Notes: generated by a model from the sequence alone, not told the origin. Counted from the first letter of the stretch, positions 17,588 to 27,188 are shown. The stretch: 64,000 bases of DNA from Mycobacterium sp. KBS0706 (GCF_005938675.2 NZ_VCCH02000010.1:1-64000); one strand, 5' to 3'. Numbers and translations are program-made.

Positions 17588-17603
17588 CGGCGCGTAGCCT
17601 CCG

Positions 17604-19832
17604 TCAGGGGCCGATGGCCGCCTTGATGCGGGCCGGCGACAGCGGCAGGTCGCGCAGCCTGCGGCCGGTCGCATCGCGAATCGCATTGGCAAGGGCGGCC
17701 CCCATAGGCCCCTGTGCCGCCTCGGCCACGCCGAGGAACGGAGCCCCCGGCTGGTCGAGGATCGCGACGTCGATCCGTTCCGGCACGCTGGCGAAACGCA
17801 GGATCGGATACGCCGACCAGTCGACGGAGGTGATCCGCGTGCGATCGAACGCGACCCGCTCGTACAGGGTCCAGCTTGCGGACTGCACGATGCCGCCCTC
17901 GATCTGGTTGCGCACGCCGTCGGGATTGATGACCTCACCGGTGTCGACGGCCGCAGTCACCCGCCGGATGCGGACATCGCCCGTCTCCGGCTCGATTGCG
18001 ATTTCGACGGCGATCGCGCAGTAGGCCTCGAGGTTCTTGTACTGAGCGAAGGCGAAGCCGTATCCGCTGCCGGCGGCTGGCTTCGGGCGGCCGCTCCAAT
18101 CGAACCTCGCCGCGGCCTCTTGGATCACGGCGCGGGCCCGGTCGTTGTCCAGCCATCTGAGCCGAAAGGCGATGGGATCCTGCCCCGCGGCGCGGGCGAG
18201 GTCGTCCATCGTACTCTCGATCGAGACGACGTTCAGGTAGCCGCCGAGCGAGCGCATGGACGAGCCGCGCAGCGGCATCTCCGGCAGGAAGTGATGCACC
18301 ACCTTGGCGTTGGGGATGTGATAGAGGGGAATAGCGTTGCGATCGCCGCCGCCCTCCGGCTGCGCCAACTCGACCGGCGGCGCCACCGCCGCCGGATCCG
18401 TCATGTCCCGGGCCGCGAGCAGCGTCCCGGGCGGGCCCGGCCGCATCATGTGCGACTGGCTCCAGACCTCGTGGTGCCAGTCGACGATGTCGCCGGCCTG
18501 GTCGACCGCGGCGCGGACCGACGTGACCATACCGGGGCCGAAAGGCTCCCAGGAATGCTCCTGCTCCCGCATCCATTGCAGGCGGACGGGCCGGCCCGGA
18601 ACCGCCACCGCGATCATCGCGGCATCGGCCGCCACGTCGTCCGCGCCATTATGCCCGTAGCAGCCTGCGCCCTCAGCGTGGATGCAGCGCACCTTCTCGG
18701 CAGGGAGATCCAGCATGCCGGCGATGGCCTGGCGCAGGGGGAAGACGCCCTGGGTGTGGGTCCAGACCGTGACCGAGCCGTCGCGCGCTTCCGCGACGGC
18801 GCAGGAGGGGCCGATCGAGCCATGCGCGAGATAGGGCCGGGTGAAGGTTCCTTCCGCGACCGTGCCGCGTGCGCCGGCCTCCCCCTGATCCAGGATGACG
18901 GTGTCCTTGGAGGGGAGAGCCATCAGCGCCGCAGTGAGGTTCGCTTCATCGGGCAGGGAGGGGCTCTCTGCCCAGACCGCAGCGGCGGCGAGGCGGCGCA
19001 TCGCCTGGATCGCGGCCCACTCCTTCTCGGCCACGACGGCCAGGAAGCTGCCGTTCCGGACCACCCGGACGACGCCCGGCATGGACTCGACCGGGCCGGT
19101 TTCGACGCGTTCGAGCTCTGCCCCGTAGCTGGGGGGCCGGATCACGCGGGCATGCAGCACGCCGGCGGGGCGCATGTCCTGGACATAGGCCTCACCGCCC
19201 GAGACCTTCGCTGGGATGTCGATCCGGGGAATGGGGCGGTTCATGACGGTGAAGTCGGCCGTGGGTGTCAGCCGCGAGACGGGCTGCGCCTCGATATCCA
19301 GCAACTGGTCGCGGACCAGGTCGCCATAGCCGATTTTGACCCCGTTTGGGCCGAGCACCGCTCCGCCGGCCGCGTGCAGCTGGGCCTCGGAGAGACCGAG
19401 CCGCCGGGCCGCCTCGCCGATCAGGATATCGCGGACCTGCGCGGCCGCGTTGCGGATCGCGGTGCCAGAATCCTGCATGGAGTGACTGGCCGCGGTGTAG
19501 CCCTCATCCGCGGTGAGGTCCGTATCGGCGGTAATCAGGGTCAGCGAGCCAAACGGGACCTTGAGCTCCTCGGCTGCGACCTGGAGCAGCGCCGTCTTCA
19601 GGCCTTGCCCGAGTTCGGCCTTGCCGGTCAGGATCGTCGCGGCCCCCAAAGCGTCGATACGGATCCAGGCGTCGAGGCGCGGCGTGTCGTCCAGGCTTCC
19701 GGGCAACCCGCGCTTCGATGGCCCACCACCCTTGCCGGTTTCCGTCTGTGCCCGCGCAGGCACCAAGCTGAAGCTGAGCAGAAGCGAGCCGGCTCCGGCC
19801 AAGACGCGGCGGCGCGAGATGACCATGCTCAT
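17604..19832 (-). CDS. Molybdopterin-binding subunit of a periplasmic xanthine oxidase-family hydroxylase
   Basis: A 742-residue catalytic subunit of the isoquinoline 1-oxidoreductase / nicotinate or aldehyde dehydrogenase group, hydroxylating a heterocycle or oxidising an aldehyde with water as oxygen source. Seen: a twin-arginine leader with SRRRVLAGAG at 6-15 and cleavage near ARAQ, then GKAELGQGLKTALLQVAAEE with the Gln of the cofactor site, and a late GVAEAAQGPMGAALANAI with the presumed catalytic Glu. The Tat leader places the folded enzyme in the periplasm, matching a cytochrome c partner. The ATG at 19832 overlaps the 2Fe-2S gene by 4 bp. The substrate is not readable; a divergent hydroxypyridine-type monooxygenase hints at an N-heterocycle. 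Confidence 0.87.
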   Translation of the reverse strand: MSMVISRRRVLAGAGSLLLSFSLVPARAQTETGKGGGPSKRGLPGSLDDTPRLDAWIRIDALGAATILTGKAELGQGLKTALLQVAAEELKVPFGSLTLITADTDLTADEGYTAASHSMQDSGTAIRNAAAQVRDILIGEAARRLGLSEAQLHAAGGAVLGPNGVKIGYGDLVRDQLLDIEAQPVSRLTPTADFTVMNRPIPRIDIPAKVSGGEAYVQDMRPAGVLHARVIRPPSYGAELERVETGPVESMPGVVRVVRNGSFLAVVAEKEWAAIQAMRRLAAAAVWAESPSLPDEANLTAALMALPSKDTVILDQGEAGARGTVAEGTFTRPYLAHGSIGPSCAVAEARDGSVTVWTHTQGVFPLRQAIAGMLDLPAEKVRCIHAEGAGCYGHNGADDVAADAAMIAVAVPGRPVRLQWMREQEHSWEPFGPGMVTSVRAAVDQAGDIVDWHHEVWSQSHMMRPGPPGTLLAARDMTDPAAVAPPVELAQPEGGGDRNAIPLYHIPNAKVVHHFLPEMPLRGSSMRSLGGYLNVVSIESTMDDLARAAGQDPIAFRLRWLDNDRARAVIQEAAARFDWSGRPKPAAGSGYGFAFAQYKNLEAYCAIAVEIAIEPETGDVRIRRVTAAVDTGEVINPDGVRNQIEGGIVQSASWTLYERVAFDRTRITSVDWSAYPILRFASVPERIDVAILDQPGAPFLGVAEAAQGPMGAALANAIRDATGRRLRDLPLSPARIKAAIGP

Positions 19833-20323
19833 GACCGGCCCTCCGAGGTCTTGGCGGGCCGCTCCCGGCCCATCGCGTCGGCCGCCCGGCGGATGGCCCG
19901 CAGGATGCGCATATGCGTGCCGCAGCGGCACAAATGCGGTTCCAGCTCGGCGCGGATCGCAGCGTCCGAGACATCGCTGTCGCGCTCCAGCAGCGCCTGC
20001 GCCCGCATCATCATCCCGGGGATGCAGTAGCCGCATTGGGCTGCCTGCTCGTCGATAAAGGCCTGCTGCAGCACGCCGGGATGCTCGCGCGTCCCCAACC
20101 CCTCCAGGGTCGTCACCGTGCGATCGGCGACGAGCTCGACAGGGGTGATGCAGGAGAAGACGGCCTGCCCGTCCACCATCACCGTGCAGGCGCCGCATTG
20201 GCCCAGGCCGCAGCCATATTTCGCCGCGTTGAGGCCGAGCTCGTCGCGAAGCACATAGAGAAGCGGCGTGTCCGGCGTCGACCGGATGGTGCGCGGTGCA
20301 CCGTTGATCGTCAGCGTCAGCAT
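19829..20323 (-). CDS. (2Fe-2S) iron-sulfur subunit of the molybdenum hydroxylase
   Basis: A 164-residue small subunit. The plant-ferredoxin-type cluster is bound by C38, C43, C46 and C58 (CGLGQCGACTVMV). The proximal cluster, specific to the xanthine oxidase family, is bound by C97, C100, C132 and C134 (CGYC and CRCG). I use the ATG at 20323 (MLTLTING); an in-frame ATG 63 bp upstream adds a Pro-rich leader unlike the family. There is no own signal; such subunits are normally exported together with the Tat-bearing large subunit. It transfers electrons from the molybdenum site to the triheme cytochrome encoded 7 bp upstream. Confidence 0.92.
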   Translation of the reverse strand: MLTLTINGAPRTIRSTPDTPLLYVLRDELGLNAAKYGCGLGQCGACTVMVDGQAVFSCITPVELVADRTVTTLEGLGTREHPGVLQQAFIDEQAAQCGYCIPGMMMRAQALLERDSDVSDAAIRAELEPHLCRCGTHMRILRAIRRAADAMGRERPAKTSEGRS

Positions 20324-20330
20324 CACGTCC

Positions 20331-21656
20331 TCACTGCTTGGCTTGAAGGGTCGCCTGGGCGGCGCGGGCCCGGCCGATCGCGGCATCCAGATCCGGCCAC
20401 TCGCGCCGTTGCGCGATTTGGCTACGCAGGTAGCGGGCCAGCGCGGACACCTGCTGGTCGGTCATGACGGCGCTGAAGCCCGGCATGATCGGCGCGCTCG
20501 CACCGTTGGCCGCCGGAATGCCGGCCAGGATCAGGTTCACGAGATTGTCGGGGCTCTCGCCGGCCACGGCGGTGGAGAGGGACAGCGGCACGGCGCCGAG
20601 CGGTAGCGGCCTGCCGGAGTCGTGGCACGAGGCGCAGGTCGCAGCATAGAGCTGCGCCCCGGGCTGGGCGTCCCCGGACGGCGTCGCCGCCTGGATGCCC
20701 GCGGATTGCGGCGCCCACGGTGTAGCCATGGCCGCGTCCTGCGGGGCGGTGCTGCCGTCGGCCTTCGGCTGCCCCAGGGAGGCGAGATAGACCGCCATCG
20801 CGGCGACGTCCTCGCGCGGCACGTCTGCGAGGTTCTTGACCACTGGCGCCATCGGACCGCGGGCGACACCGTGCTGCGGATGAAAGCCTTCGGCGAGATA
20901 CTGCTCAAGCGCCGCCGCGGTCCACGGCACCGGCGCCTGCGAGGCCGGCCCAAGCGCATAGGCATGCCAGCCCTCCGCCTCTCCGCCCTGGAAGGCACGG
21001 GAGGTCTCCTCCGCGCCCATCAGGTTGCGCGGCGTATGGCAAGCGCCGCAGTGGCCGAGCCCTTCGATCAGATAGCGCCCGCGGTTCCAGGCGGCATCCT
21101 TGGTCGGATCCGGCTCCAACTGCTGCTCGCGGAAGAACAGAAGCTTCCAGCCGGCGAGGACGAGCCGGATGCTGATCGGGAAGGGAAGGTCGTTGGCCGG
21201 CGCCTTCGCCGCGACCGGCTCCCGTGACATGAAGAAGGCGTAGAGCGCCTTGATGTCCTCGTCCGAGGTCCGGGTGAAGTGATCGTAGGGGAAGGCGGGG
21301 TAAAGATGGAGCCCCTCGCGATCGACGCCTTCCCGCATGGCGCGCCGGAACGCCTCTTCGGACCAGCTGCCGATCCCGGTCTCGCGGTCCGGCGTGATGT
21401 TGGTGGAATAGATCGTTCCAAACGGAGTCGGCATTGCGAGGCCGCCGGCGAAGACCCGTCCGCCCGGGGCCGTGTGGCAGGTCTTGCAGTCGCCGATGAG
21501 GGCGAGCTCGCCGCCCTTCTCGACGAGCGCGGGATCGAAGCTCGACGCGGCGGGCGTCAGGATCGGCGCTATCTCGGGCCGCCAAGCATAGACCAGAGCC
21601 GCGACTCCGAAGGCCGCGACAACCGTGCCGGCAAAGAGAGCATGTTTCAGTCGCAT
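20331..21656 (-). CDS. Triheme cytochrome c subunit of the periplasmic dehydrogenase
   Basis: A 441-residue membrane-anchored cytochrome c with three CxxCH sites: C57-H61 (CKTCH), C203-H207 (CGACH) and C341-H345 (CASCH). The N-terminal hydrophobic segment HALFAGTVVAAFGVAALVYA is uncleaved or an anchor. The three-domain architecture is that of the cytochrome subunits of membrane-bound gluconate, alcohol and aldehyde dehydrogenases. Here it would accept electrons from the 2Fe-2S subunit and pass them to the respiratory chain. It lies 64 bp after the MFS gene on the same strand and 7 bp before the 2Fe-2S gene. Confidence 0.9.
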   Translation of the reverse strand: MRLKHALFAGTVVAAFGVAALVYAWRPEIAPILTPAASSFDPALVEKGGELALIGDCKTCHTAPGGRVFAGGLAMPTPFGTIYSTNITPDRETGIGSWSEEAFRRAMREGVDREGLHLYPAFPYDHFTRTSDEDIKALYAFFMSREPVAAKAPANDLPFPISIRLVLAGWKLLFFREQQLEPDPTKDAAWNRGRYLIEGLGHCGACHTPRNLMGAEETSRAFQGGEAEGWHAYALGPASQAPVPWTAAALEQYLAEGFHPQHGVARGPMAPVVKNLADVPREDVAAMAVYLASLGQPKADGSTAPQDAAMATPWAPQSAGIQAATPSGDAQPGAQLYAATCASCHDSGRPLPLGAVPLSLSTAVAGESPDNLVNLILAGIPAANGASAPIMPGFSAVMTDQQVSALARYLRSQIAQRREWPDLDAAIGRARAAQATLQAKQ

Positions 21657-21720
21657 CGGCCTGATCCTTCGCGGCTGCTGTCGTGGTTTCGAACGGGGCG
21701 GGAAGGGCCTGCTGCCTACG

Positions 21721-22923
21721 TCAGGCCGTGTGGTGATGACGCCGGCTACGCAGCAGGCTGAAGATCTGCATCGCGCTGGCCGAAGCGCCGAGGGCGAGGC
21801 CGAAACCGACGACGCCCGGCCAACCGCCCGTTTCCCAGGCGAAGGTCGCGCCGGCGGATCCGATGGCGCCGCCGATGAACATCGATCCCATCAGGACTGT
21901 ATTCAGCCGAGCACGGGCTTCTGGGCGCAGCGCGAAGACGATGTGCTGGTTGGACACCAGGGCGGACTGCATCGCGAAATCCAGGAGGATCACGCCGACG
22001 ACGAGCCCGGCCAGGGAGATCCACGCGCCGAAGACGATCCACGAGACCAGGGTGAGCGCCGCGCCGAGCACGACGACCGGCGCCGGGCCTCGCGCGTCGG
22101 CGACACGCCCGGCGAGAGGGGCGGCGAAGATGCCGACAGCACCGACGATGCCGAACAACCCTGCGACGTCGGCTCCCAAGCCGAAGGGTGGCCCCTGCAG
22201 TCGAAAGGCGAGGATCGTCCAGAAGGCGGTGAAGGCTGCGAAGATCAGGGCTTGTGTCGCCGCGGCCAACCGCAGCACCGGGAATTCGCGCCAGAGATGG
22301 ATGATCGAATGCAGCAGGCGGCCATAACCGAGGCGCGAATCCGGTGGGCTGTGCGGCAGCACGACCATCATCAGCCCACCCGCCAACAGCGCCATGGGCA
22401 CGCCCAGCCAGAACATCTCGCGCCACCCGCCATAGGTCGCTACGAAGCCGGCCAGCGTCCGGCTCAGCAGGATCCCGGTCAGGATGCCGGCCAGGATGAA
22501 GCCGACCGTCGCACCGCGGCGCTCAGGGGCGGCGAGATGCGCGGCGAGGGGGACGATCTGCTGCGCTACCGTCGACGAAACCCCGAGGACGAGGGAAGCC
22601 AGCAGGATCAACAGCGCGTTCGGGGCAATGGCCGCCATGGCGAGCGCCAGGGCCAGCACTCCGAATTGCGTGACGATCAGCCGCCTGCGCTCGAGGATGT
22701 CCCCGAGCGGGACCAGCAGAAACAGTCCCACGGCATAGCCGAGCTGCGTGGCTGTCGGGATCAGCGGTGACAGCCGTCCCGGAAGCTCGGCCTCGATCAG
22801 ACCCAGCATCGGTTGGTTGTAGTAGATGTTCGCAACTGCGACGCCCGCGGCGGCGGCCATGACATAGATGATCGATCGGCCGGCCACAGCCGAATCCCGG
22901 CTTATCTCTTGCGTCTGCTTCAT
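21721..22923 (-). CDS. MFS transporter, DHA1-like 12-TM carrier
   Basis: A 400-residue inner-membrane carrier with about twelve hydrophobic segments. Seen: [20 protein letters not shown] in TM1, typical of the YgaY/YnfM-like subgroup, and [15 protein letters not shown], the loop 2-3 motif. The C-terminus has a His cluster (RSRRHHHTA). It is the first gene of the minus-strand run leading into the cytochrome and molybdenum hydroxylase genes, 64 bp upstream of the cytochrome gene. It is divergent from the FAD monooxygenase across 209 bp. Import or export of the pathway substrate is plausible; direction cannot be read from sequence. Confidence 0.85.
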   Translation of the reverse strand: MKQTQEISRDSAVAGRSIIYVMAAAAGVAVANIYYNQPMLGLIEAELPGRLSPLIPTATQLGYAVGLFLLVPLGDILERRRLIVTQFGVLALALAMAAIAPNALLILLASLVLGVSSTVAQQIVPLAAHLAAPERRGATVGFILAGILTGILLSRTLAGFVATYGGWREMFWLGVPMALLAGGLMMVVLPHSPPDSRLGYGRLLHSIIHLWREFPVLRLAAATQALIFAAFTAFWTILAFRLQGPPFGLGADVAGLFGIVGAVGIFAAPLAGRVADARGPAPVVVLGAALTLVSWIVFGAWISLAGLVVGVILLDFAMQSALVSNQHIVFALRPEARARLNTVLMGSMFIGGAIGSAGATFAWETGGWPGVVGFGLALGASASAMQIFSLLRSRRHHHTA

Positions 22924-23132
22924 TGTCCGCGCCTTGGAAGATGGAGGGCATCCCGGTCGTCGATCGCGAAGATCGACTGCTGGTCGGATTGCCTCCGCTT
23001 CCTCTGAAGTTACTGTGCCGACGGCGCGGCATCTTTAGCGCTTGCAGGTAGAGGCATCACACCTCCGTATGATTGCTCGCCACACCCGGAACGGTGTTCT
23101 GAAGGGGAGCGGCCACATAGAAGAAACAATGC

Positions 23133-24248
23133 ATGAAACCGCTTCGGATCAGGATTGTGGGCGGCTCGCTTGCCGGCCTCTTCGCCGGCGTCCTGCTTCA
23201 ACGCGACGGGCACGATGTGCGGATCTACGAACGCTCGACCGGCGGTCTTTCCGGTCGTGGAGCTGGGCTCGTTGCCCAGCGTGAGGTCTTCCAGATTCTC
23301 CGGTTGATCGGCTTCGAGCGGATTGCCCGTATCGGCGTGGTGGCGAAAGAACGGATTGTTCTGGACCGGGCGGGGCAGGTCGTGCAGACCGTCGCGACGC
23401 CGCAGACCCAGATCTCCTGGGATGTCCTCTACGACAGCGTGGCCTCCCGCTTCACGAGCGACCACTACCTGCCCGGTCGGCAGGCCGTGGACGTCGTGGA
23501 CAGCGATGCCGGAGCGGTCATCAGCTTCTCGGACGGATCGACCGATCAGGCGGATCTGGTGATCGGGGCGGACGGTATCGGCTCCGTTGTGCGTCGGTCG
23601 GTGAATCCGGAGAGTCCAGACAACCACTTCGCCGGATATGTTGCCTGGCGGGGCCTCGTTCCCGAGAGCCAACTTCCAGAAGCGGCCTCTCTGCTGCTGG
23701 ACCGGTTCACCTTCTACTTGGCACCGGGGGCCCAGGTACTCGGCTATCTTGTGCCCGGTCCCACGGGCGAAATGTCAAAGGGCGACCGGCGCTACAACTG
23801 GGTCTGGTACCGTCGTGTCCGTCCGGATGCTCTTGCCGGGCTGTTCACCGATCGTGCCGGGCGCACCCATGCCTTTTCGTTGCCGCGCGGCGGGCTATCG
23901 GACGAAGGGCTTCACGACCTACGTCGGGACGCGTTCGAGAGCCTGCCTCGGCAGCTCGCGCTTGCCGTATCCGTCGAGGACACGCCATCCATCCAGGGGA
24001 TCTTCGACTATCAGGCGCCGCAGGTGGTGGGACGCTCGGTCGCGTTGATCGGCGATGCCGCCTTCGTGGTGCGGCCGCATACGGCCATGGGTGTGTCCAA
24101 GGCCGCTGGCGACGTCATGGCGCTGCAAAGGCATCTGGCGACGCGGGCCGATCTCCGGTCGGCACTCGCCGGGTTCGAGCTCGAGCGGCGGGCGGTCGGT
24201 GAGCAGATTGCCGCATACGGCCGCCGGCTCGGCGCCACCGCCCTCTGA
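23133..24248 (+). CDS. FAD-dependent monooxygenase, 2,6-dihydroxypyridine 3-monooxygenase-like
   Basis: A 371-residue group A flavoprotein hydroxylase. Seen: dinucleotide-binding VGGSLAGLFAGVLLQ at the N-terminus, LVIGADGIGSVVRRSV with the DG motif, and ALIGDAAFVVRPHTAMGVSK with the GD motif. AGYVAWRGLVPE and the RPHTAMGVSKA stretch are features I associate with dihydroxypyridine hydroxylases of nicotine and nicotinate breakdown rather than with salicylate or p-hydroxybenzoate hydroxylases. The gene is divergent from the transporter and molybdenum-hydroxylase operon, consistent with one pathway: heterocycle hydroxylation by the Mo enzyme, then ring mono-oxygenation. The substrate remains inferred. 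Confidence 0.8.
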   Translation: MKPLRIRIVGGSLAGLFAGVLLQRDGHDVRIYERSTGGLSGRGAGLVAQREVFQILRLIGFERIARIGVVAKERIVLDRAGQVVQTVATPQTQISWDVLYDSVASRFTSDHYLPGRQAVDVVDSDAGAVISFSDGSTDQADLVIGADGIGSVVRRSVNPESPDNHFAGYVAWRGLVPESQLPEAASLLLDRFTFYLAPGAQVLGYLVPGPTGEMSKGDRRYNWVWYRRVRPDALAGLFTDRAGRTHAFSLPRGGLSDEGLHDLRRDAFESLPRQLALAVSVEDTPSIQGIFDYQAPQVVGRSVALIGDAAFVVRPHTAMGVSKAAGDVMALQRHLATRADLRSALAGFELERRAVGEQIAAYGRRLGATAL

Positions 24249-24664
24249 CGGCCCAACGGGCATCCGGGCCCGGCCGAGGCCATGCCGGCCCCGGGTCATA
24301 CGAAACTTAAGTATGAGCGCGCCACGCCAGCGTCTGAATGCGCTGCACCCGTGGTGTCGCTACGTTTTCGGTCAGGCCTGCTGATCGTCCTTCGTGAAAG
24401 CGATCCGTAGGTTGCGAGGGGCGCTCGTCATCGGCCGCCGCTCTCGAAACCAGTAAGGGCTGCGTGGTGGCAATCGACTCCTGCCTTGGCTGGGCAGAGT
24501 CCGGCGGCCGCCCTTTTCCGCCAATCAAGCGAGAGGCGGGCGCGGCGACGACGTGGTCGACCTCCCGAGGATCAACCTGCTGTCCGCTGAGGCGCCCTCC
24601 AAGCGATGCCGCCTCCAGCCCCGCAGGGAGCGTCCTCGGCGCTCCGAACCGATGAGACTGCACC
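24249..24664. other. Non-coding stretch before the bd oxidase genes
   Basis: These 416 bases separate the FAD monooxygenase from the cioA-like gene. No frame has family similarity. A GC-rich imperfect inverted repeat built from GGGCCCGGC and GCCGG/CCCGGG elements lies at about 24262-24297, just after the stop of the monooxygenase gene, and may be its terminator. ATCAA half-sites occur near 24525 and 24571, but no complete FNR-type palindrome is seen, so the control of the oxidase genes is unclear. Confidence 0.4.
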
Positions 24665-26083
24665 ATGGACGTCACGCCCCTTCTGCTTTCACGGCTCCAA
24701 TTCGCCTTCACGGTCTCCTATCACATCATCTTCCCCGCCTTTACCATCGGGCTCGCCGCCTGGCTGACCTTCCTGGAAGCCTGCGGGCTCGTCACCGGCG
24801 AGCGCATTTACCGGCGCCTGTCGGAGTTCTGGTTGAAGATCTTCGCCATCGCCTTCGGCCTGGGCGTCGTCTCGGGGATCGTGATGGCCTTCCAGTTTGG
24901 CACCAACTGGAGCGAGCTGTCCCGCCGGACGGGACCAATCCAGGGGCCCCTGCTCGGCTACGAGAGTTTCACGGCCTTTGCGCTCGAGGCCGGCTTCTTC
25001 GGGGTGCTGATGTTCGGACGGGACCGCGTGCCGCGCTGGATCTACTTCCTGGCGTGTCTCATGGTCGCCGCCGGGACGACCCTCTCTTCGTTCTGGATCA
25101 TGGTCAACAACAGTTGGATGCAGTCGCCGACGGGGTTTTCCGCCGGTCCTGACGGCATCTTCGTCCCGACCGACTGGTCCGCCATCATCTTCGACCGGGC
25201 CGTATGGGTGCGCTTTCCGCACATGATACTGGCGGCCTACGTCACCTCGGCTTTCTGCGTCGCCGCGACCGGTGCTTGGTACATGCTGCGGCGGCAAGCC
25301 GCGCATGAAGGCCGGGTGATGCTGACGATGGGGCTGCGCCTGGCTGCGATTCTCGTGCCCATTCAGATCGGCTTCGGCCACCTCGTCGGCGACTTCGTCC
25401 ATGACGAGCAGCCGGCGAAGTTCGCCGCCATCGAGGGCCGCTGGCAGGACGAACAGCCGGCGCGGGAAATCCTGCTCGCTTGGCCGGATGAACAGGCGGA
25501 GGCGAACCGGTTCGAGCTGGCCGTGCCCTATCTGGGCAGCCTGATCGGCTCGATGAGCCTCTCCTCGAAGGAGATCGGCCTGAAGAGCTTCCCGGTCGAC
25601 GAGCGTCCGCCCGTCCCAGTTCCCTTTTTCGCCTTCCGCATAATGGTGGGCTGCGGGCTGGCCATGCTGGCGCTGGCTTGGTGGGGTTCGTGGCTGAGCC
25701 GGAGCGAGCGGATCCTGCGGGCGCGGTTCTTCCTGTGGGCAACGTTCCTGTCGTTTCCGCTGGGCTTCGTCGCGACCCTGACCGGCTGGTTCACGGCCGA
25801 GATCGGCCGGCAGCCCTGGGCCGCGTACGGGCTGCTTCGGACCGCCGATGCCGTGACGCCCTTTCTGAGGCCGTCCCAGGTCGCGGTCAGCCTGGCCGTC
25901 TTCATCGCCGTCTACACGCTCATCTTCAGCTTCGGCGGAGTCTACATCTATCGGCAGCTGCGCGCCGGGCCGATCCCCGCGGCCGATCGATCACCCTTGA
26001 CGACCAATCCGAGACGTCCGCTTTCGGCGGCCGGGGGAGACCCTGGCGTGGCCGAGGCGACCGACACGGGAGAACCGGCATGA
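24665..26083 (+). CDS. cioA: Cytochrome bd-type quinol oxidase subunit I (CioA-like)
   Basis: A 472-residue multi-span inner-membrane subunit carrying the haems of a bd-type quinol oxidase, which reduces oxygen to water with quinol. Seen: LLSRLQFAFTVSYHIIFPAF at the N-terminus, the GWFTAEIGRQPW motif near 375, and about nine hydrophobic segments. The quinol-binding loop is short, as in cyanide-insensitive oxidases (CIO) rather than the longer E. coli CydA. The stop overlaps the start of subunit II as ATGA. Such oxidases support respiration at low oxygen or under cyanide, nitric oxide or sulfide stress. No cydX-like small gene follows. Confidence 0.92.
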   Translation: MDVTPLLLSRLQFAFTVSYHIIFPAFTIGLAAWLTFLEACGLVTGERIYRRLSEFWLKIFAIAFGLGVVSGIVMAFQFGTNWSELSRRTGPIQGPLLGYESFTAFALEAGFFGVLMFGRDRVPRWIYFLACLMVAAGTTLSSFWIMVNNSWMQSPTGFSAGPDGIFVPTDWSAIIFDRAVWVRFPHMILAAYVTSAFCVAATGAWYMLRRQAAHEGRVMLTMGLRLAAILVPIQIGFGHLVGDFVHDEQPAKFAAIEGRWQDEQPAREILLAWPDEQAEANRFELAVPYLGSLIGSMSLSSKEIGLKSFPVDERPPVPVPFFAFRIMVGCGLAMLALAWWGSWLSRSERILRARFFLWATFLSFPLGFVATLTGWFTAEIGRQPWAAYGLLRTADAVTPFLRPSQVAVSLAVFIAVYTLIFSFGGVYIYRQLRAGPIPAADRSPLTTNPRRPLSAAGGDPGVAEATDTGEPA

Positions 26084-27066
26084 TTCAGTTCTGGGCGACC
26101 GTATTGGCGCTCGCCATCCTTCTCTACATCACCCTGGACGGCTTCGACCTCGGCGTCGGGATGCTGTTCCCGTTCGCGCCCGACGAGACCGGCCGACGGC
26201 ACATGCTGGCGTCCATCTCCCCTGTCTGGGACGGCAACGAGACCTGGCTGGTGGTGGCGGCAGCGACCCTGTTCGCCGCCTTTCCGCTGGTCTATTCGAT
26301 TCTGCTGTCCGCGTTCTACCTGCCGATCCTCGTGATGCTCGCCGGCCTGATCCTGCGGGGCGTCGCCTTTGAGTTCCGCTACAAGACGGAGCGGTTCCGA
26401 TGGATCTGGGACGCCGGTTTCGTCGCCGGTTCCTACGCCGCCGCATTCATCCAGGGAACGGCGGTCGGTGCGATCGTCCAGGGCGTGCCGATCGAAAACG
26501 GCGTGTATGTGGGAGGACCCTTCGCCTGGGCTACACCCTTCGCCCTGTTGTGCGGGGCCGGGCTCTGCATCGGCTATGCGATGATCGGGGCCTGCTGGAT
26601 CGCCGGCAAGGCGTATGACGATCTCCGAAGCTTCGCGTTCGGCGTCCTGCCGAAGCTGCTCGGCGCGTTGGTAGTGTTCCTCGTCGTTGTCTTCGTCCAT
26701 TCGCTTCTGATCGATCTTCCCGTTCTGCAGCGCTGGATCGAGCGGCCGCTGCTGATCCTTTGCCCGGCAGCTGGACTCGGCGCATTCGTCGTGCTCGTGC
26801 GCTCGGTCCGGCGCGACGACGACCGCTGGCTGTTCCCGGCCGGTGCCGCCGTCTTCGCGGCGGCCTTCGCCACTCTCGCAGGGTCCTTCCTGCCTTACAT
26901 CCTGCCGTTCTCACTCACGCTTCAGCAGGCGGCGGCGCCCCAGTCCTCTCTCGAATTCCTGTTCTGGGGGGCCGGGCTCTTTGTCCTGCCTTTGACCCTG
27001 GCCTACACGGTCGCCGTGTACGTCATCTTCAGGGGGCGGGTGCGGAGCGACCAGTCCTATCACTGA
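26080..27066 (+). CDS. cioB: Cytochrome bd-type quinol oxidase subunit II (CioB-like)
   Basis: A 328-residue membrane subunit paired with CioA. The family start is seen as LYITLDGFDLGVGMLFPFA, followed by SISPVWDGNETWLVVAAATL, both diagnostic of subunit II. About eight hydrophobic segments follow. I chose the ATG at 26080, which overlaps the cioA stop by 4 bp; the open frame starts much earlier inside cioA but lacks similarity there. It is the last gene of the pair and is followed by a hairpin at 27078-27097. Confidence 0.92.
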   Translation: MIQFWATVLALAILLYITLDGFDLGVGMLFPFAPDETGRRHMLASISPVWDGNETWLVVAAATLFAAFPLVYSILLSAFYLPILVMLAGLILRGVAFEFRYKTERFRWIWDAGFVAGSYAAAFIQGTAVGAIVQGVPIENGVYVGGPFAWATPFALLCGAGLCIGYAMIGACWIAGKAYDDLRSFAFGVLPKLLGALVVFLVVVFVHSLLIDLPVLQRWIERPLLILCPAAGLGAFVVLVRSVRRDDDRWLFPAGAAVFAAAFATLAGSFLPYILPFSLTLQQAAAPQSSLEFLFWGAGLFVLPLTLAYTVAVYVIFRGRVRSDQSYH

Positions 27067-27077
27067 CGCAAGAGGGG

Positions 27078-27097
27078 AGGGCGGATGTCTCCGCCCT
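27078..27097 (+). terminator. Hairpin downstream of cioB
   Basis: A perfect 8-bp stem AGGGCGGA / TCCGCCCT closes over the loop TGTC, starting 11 bases after the cioB stop. It is followed by TCGTCCGG rather than a run of T, so it may act as a weak terminator or as a 3' RNA-stabilising hairpin. It lies between convergent genes and would be a hairpin on both strands. Confidence 0.5.
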
Positions 27098-27188
27098 TCG
27101 TCCGGTCCGGCTTCGCCGCGGATGTAGCTGGAAGATCCGGGTGAATCACGTTGGCGTGCGTCGCGCACATGTCGTGAGGATGGCCCTT

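Noticed and set aside
18120..20030. A 636-codon plus-strand frame over the molybdopterin subunit gene
   Set aside because: No recognisable motif; the opposite strand encodes a well-conserved catalytic subunit with a Tat leader.
23089..23099. Palindrome GAACGGTGTTC upstream of the FAD monooxygenase
   Set aside because: Four-base arms are too short to stand out in this composition, and no second copy was found in the divergent region.
24521..24580. Possible FNR-type site upstream of cioA
   Set aside because: Only isolated ATCAA half-sites are present; the matching TTGAT at the proper four-base distance is missing.
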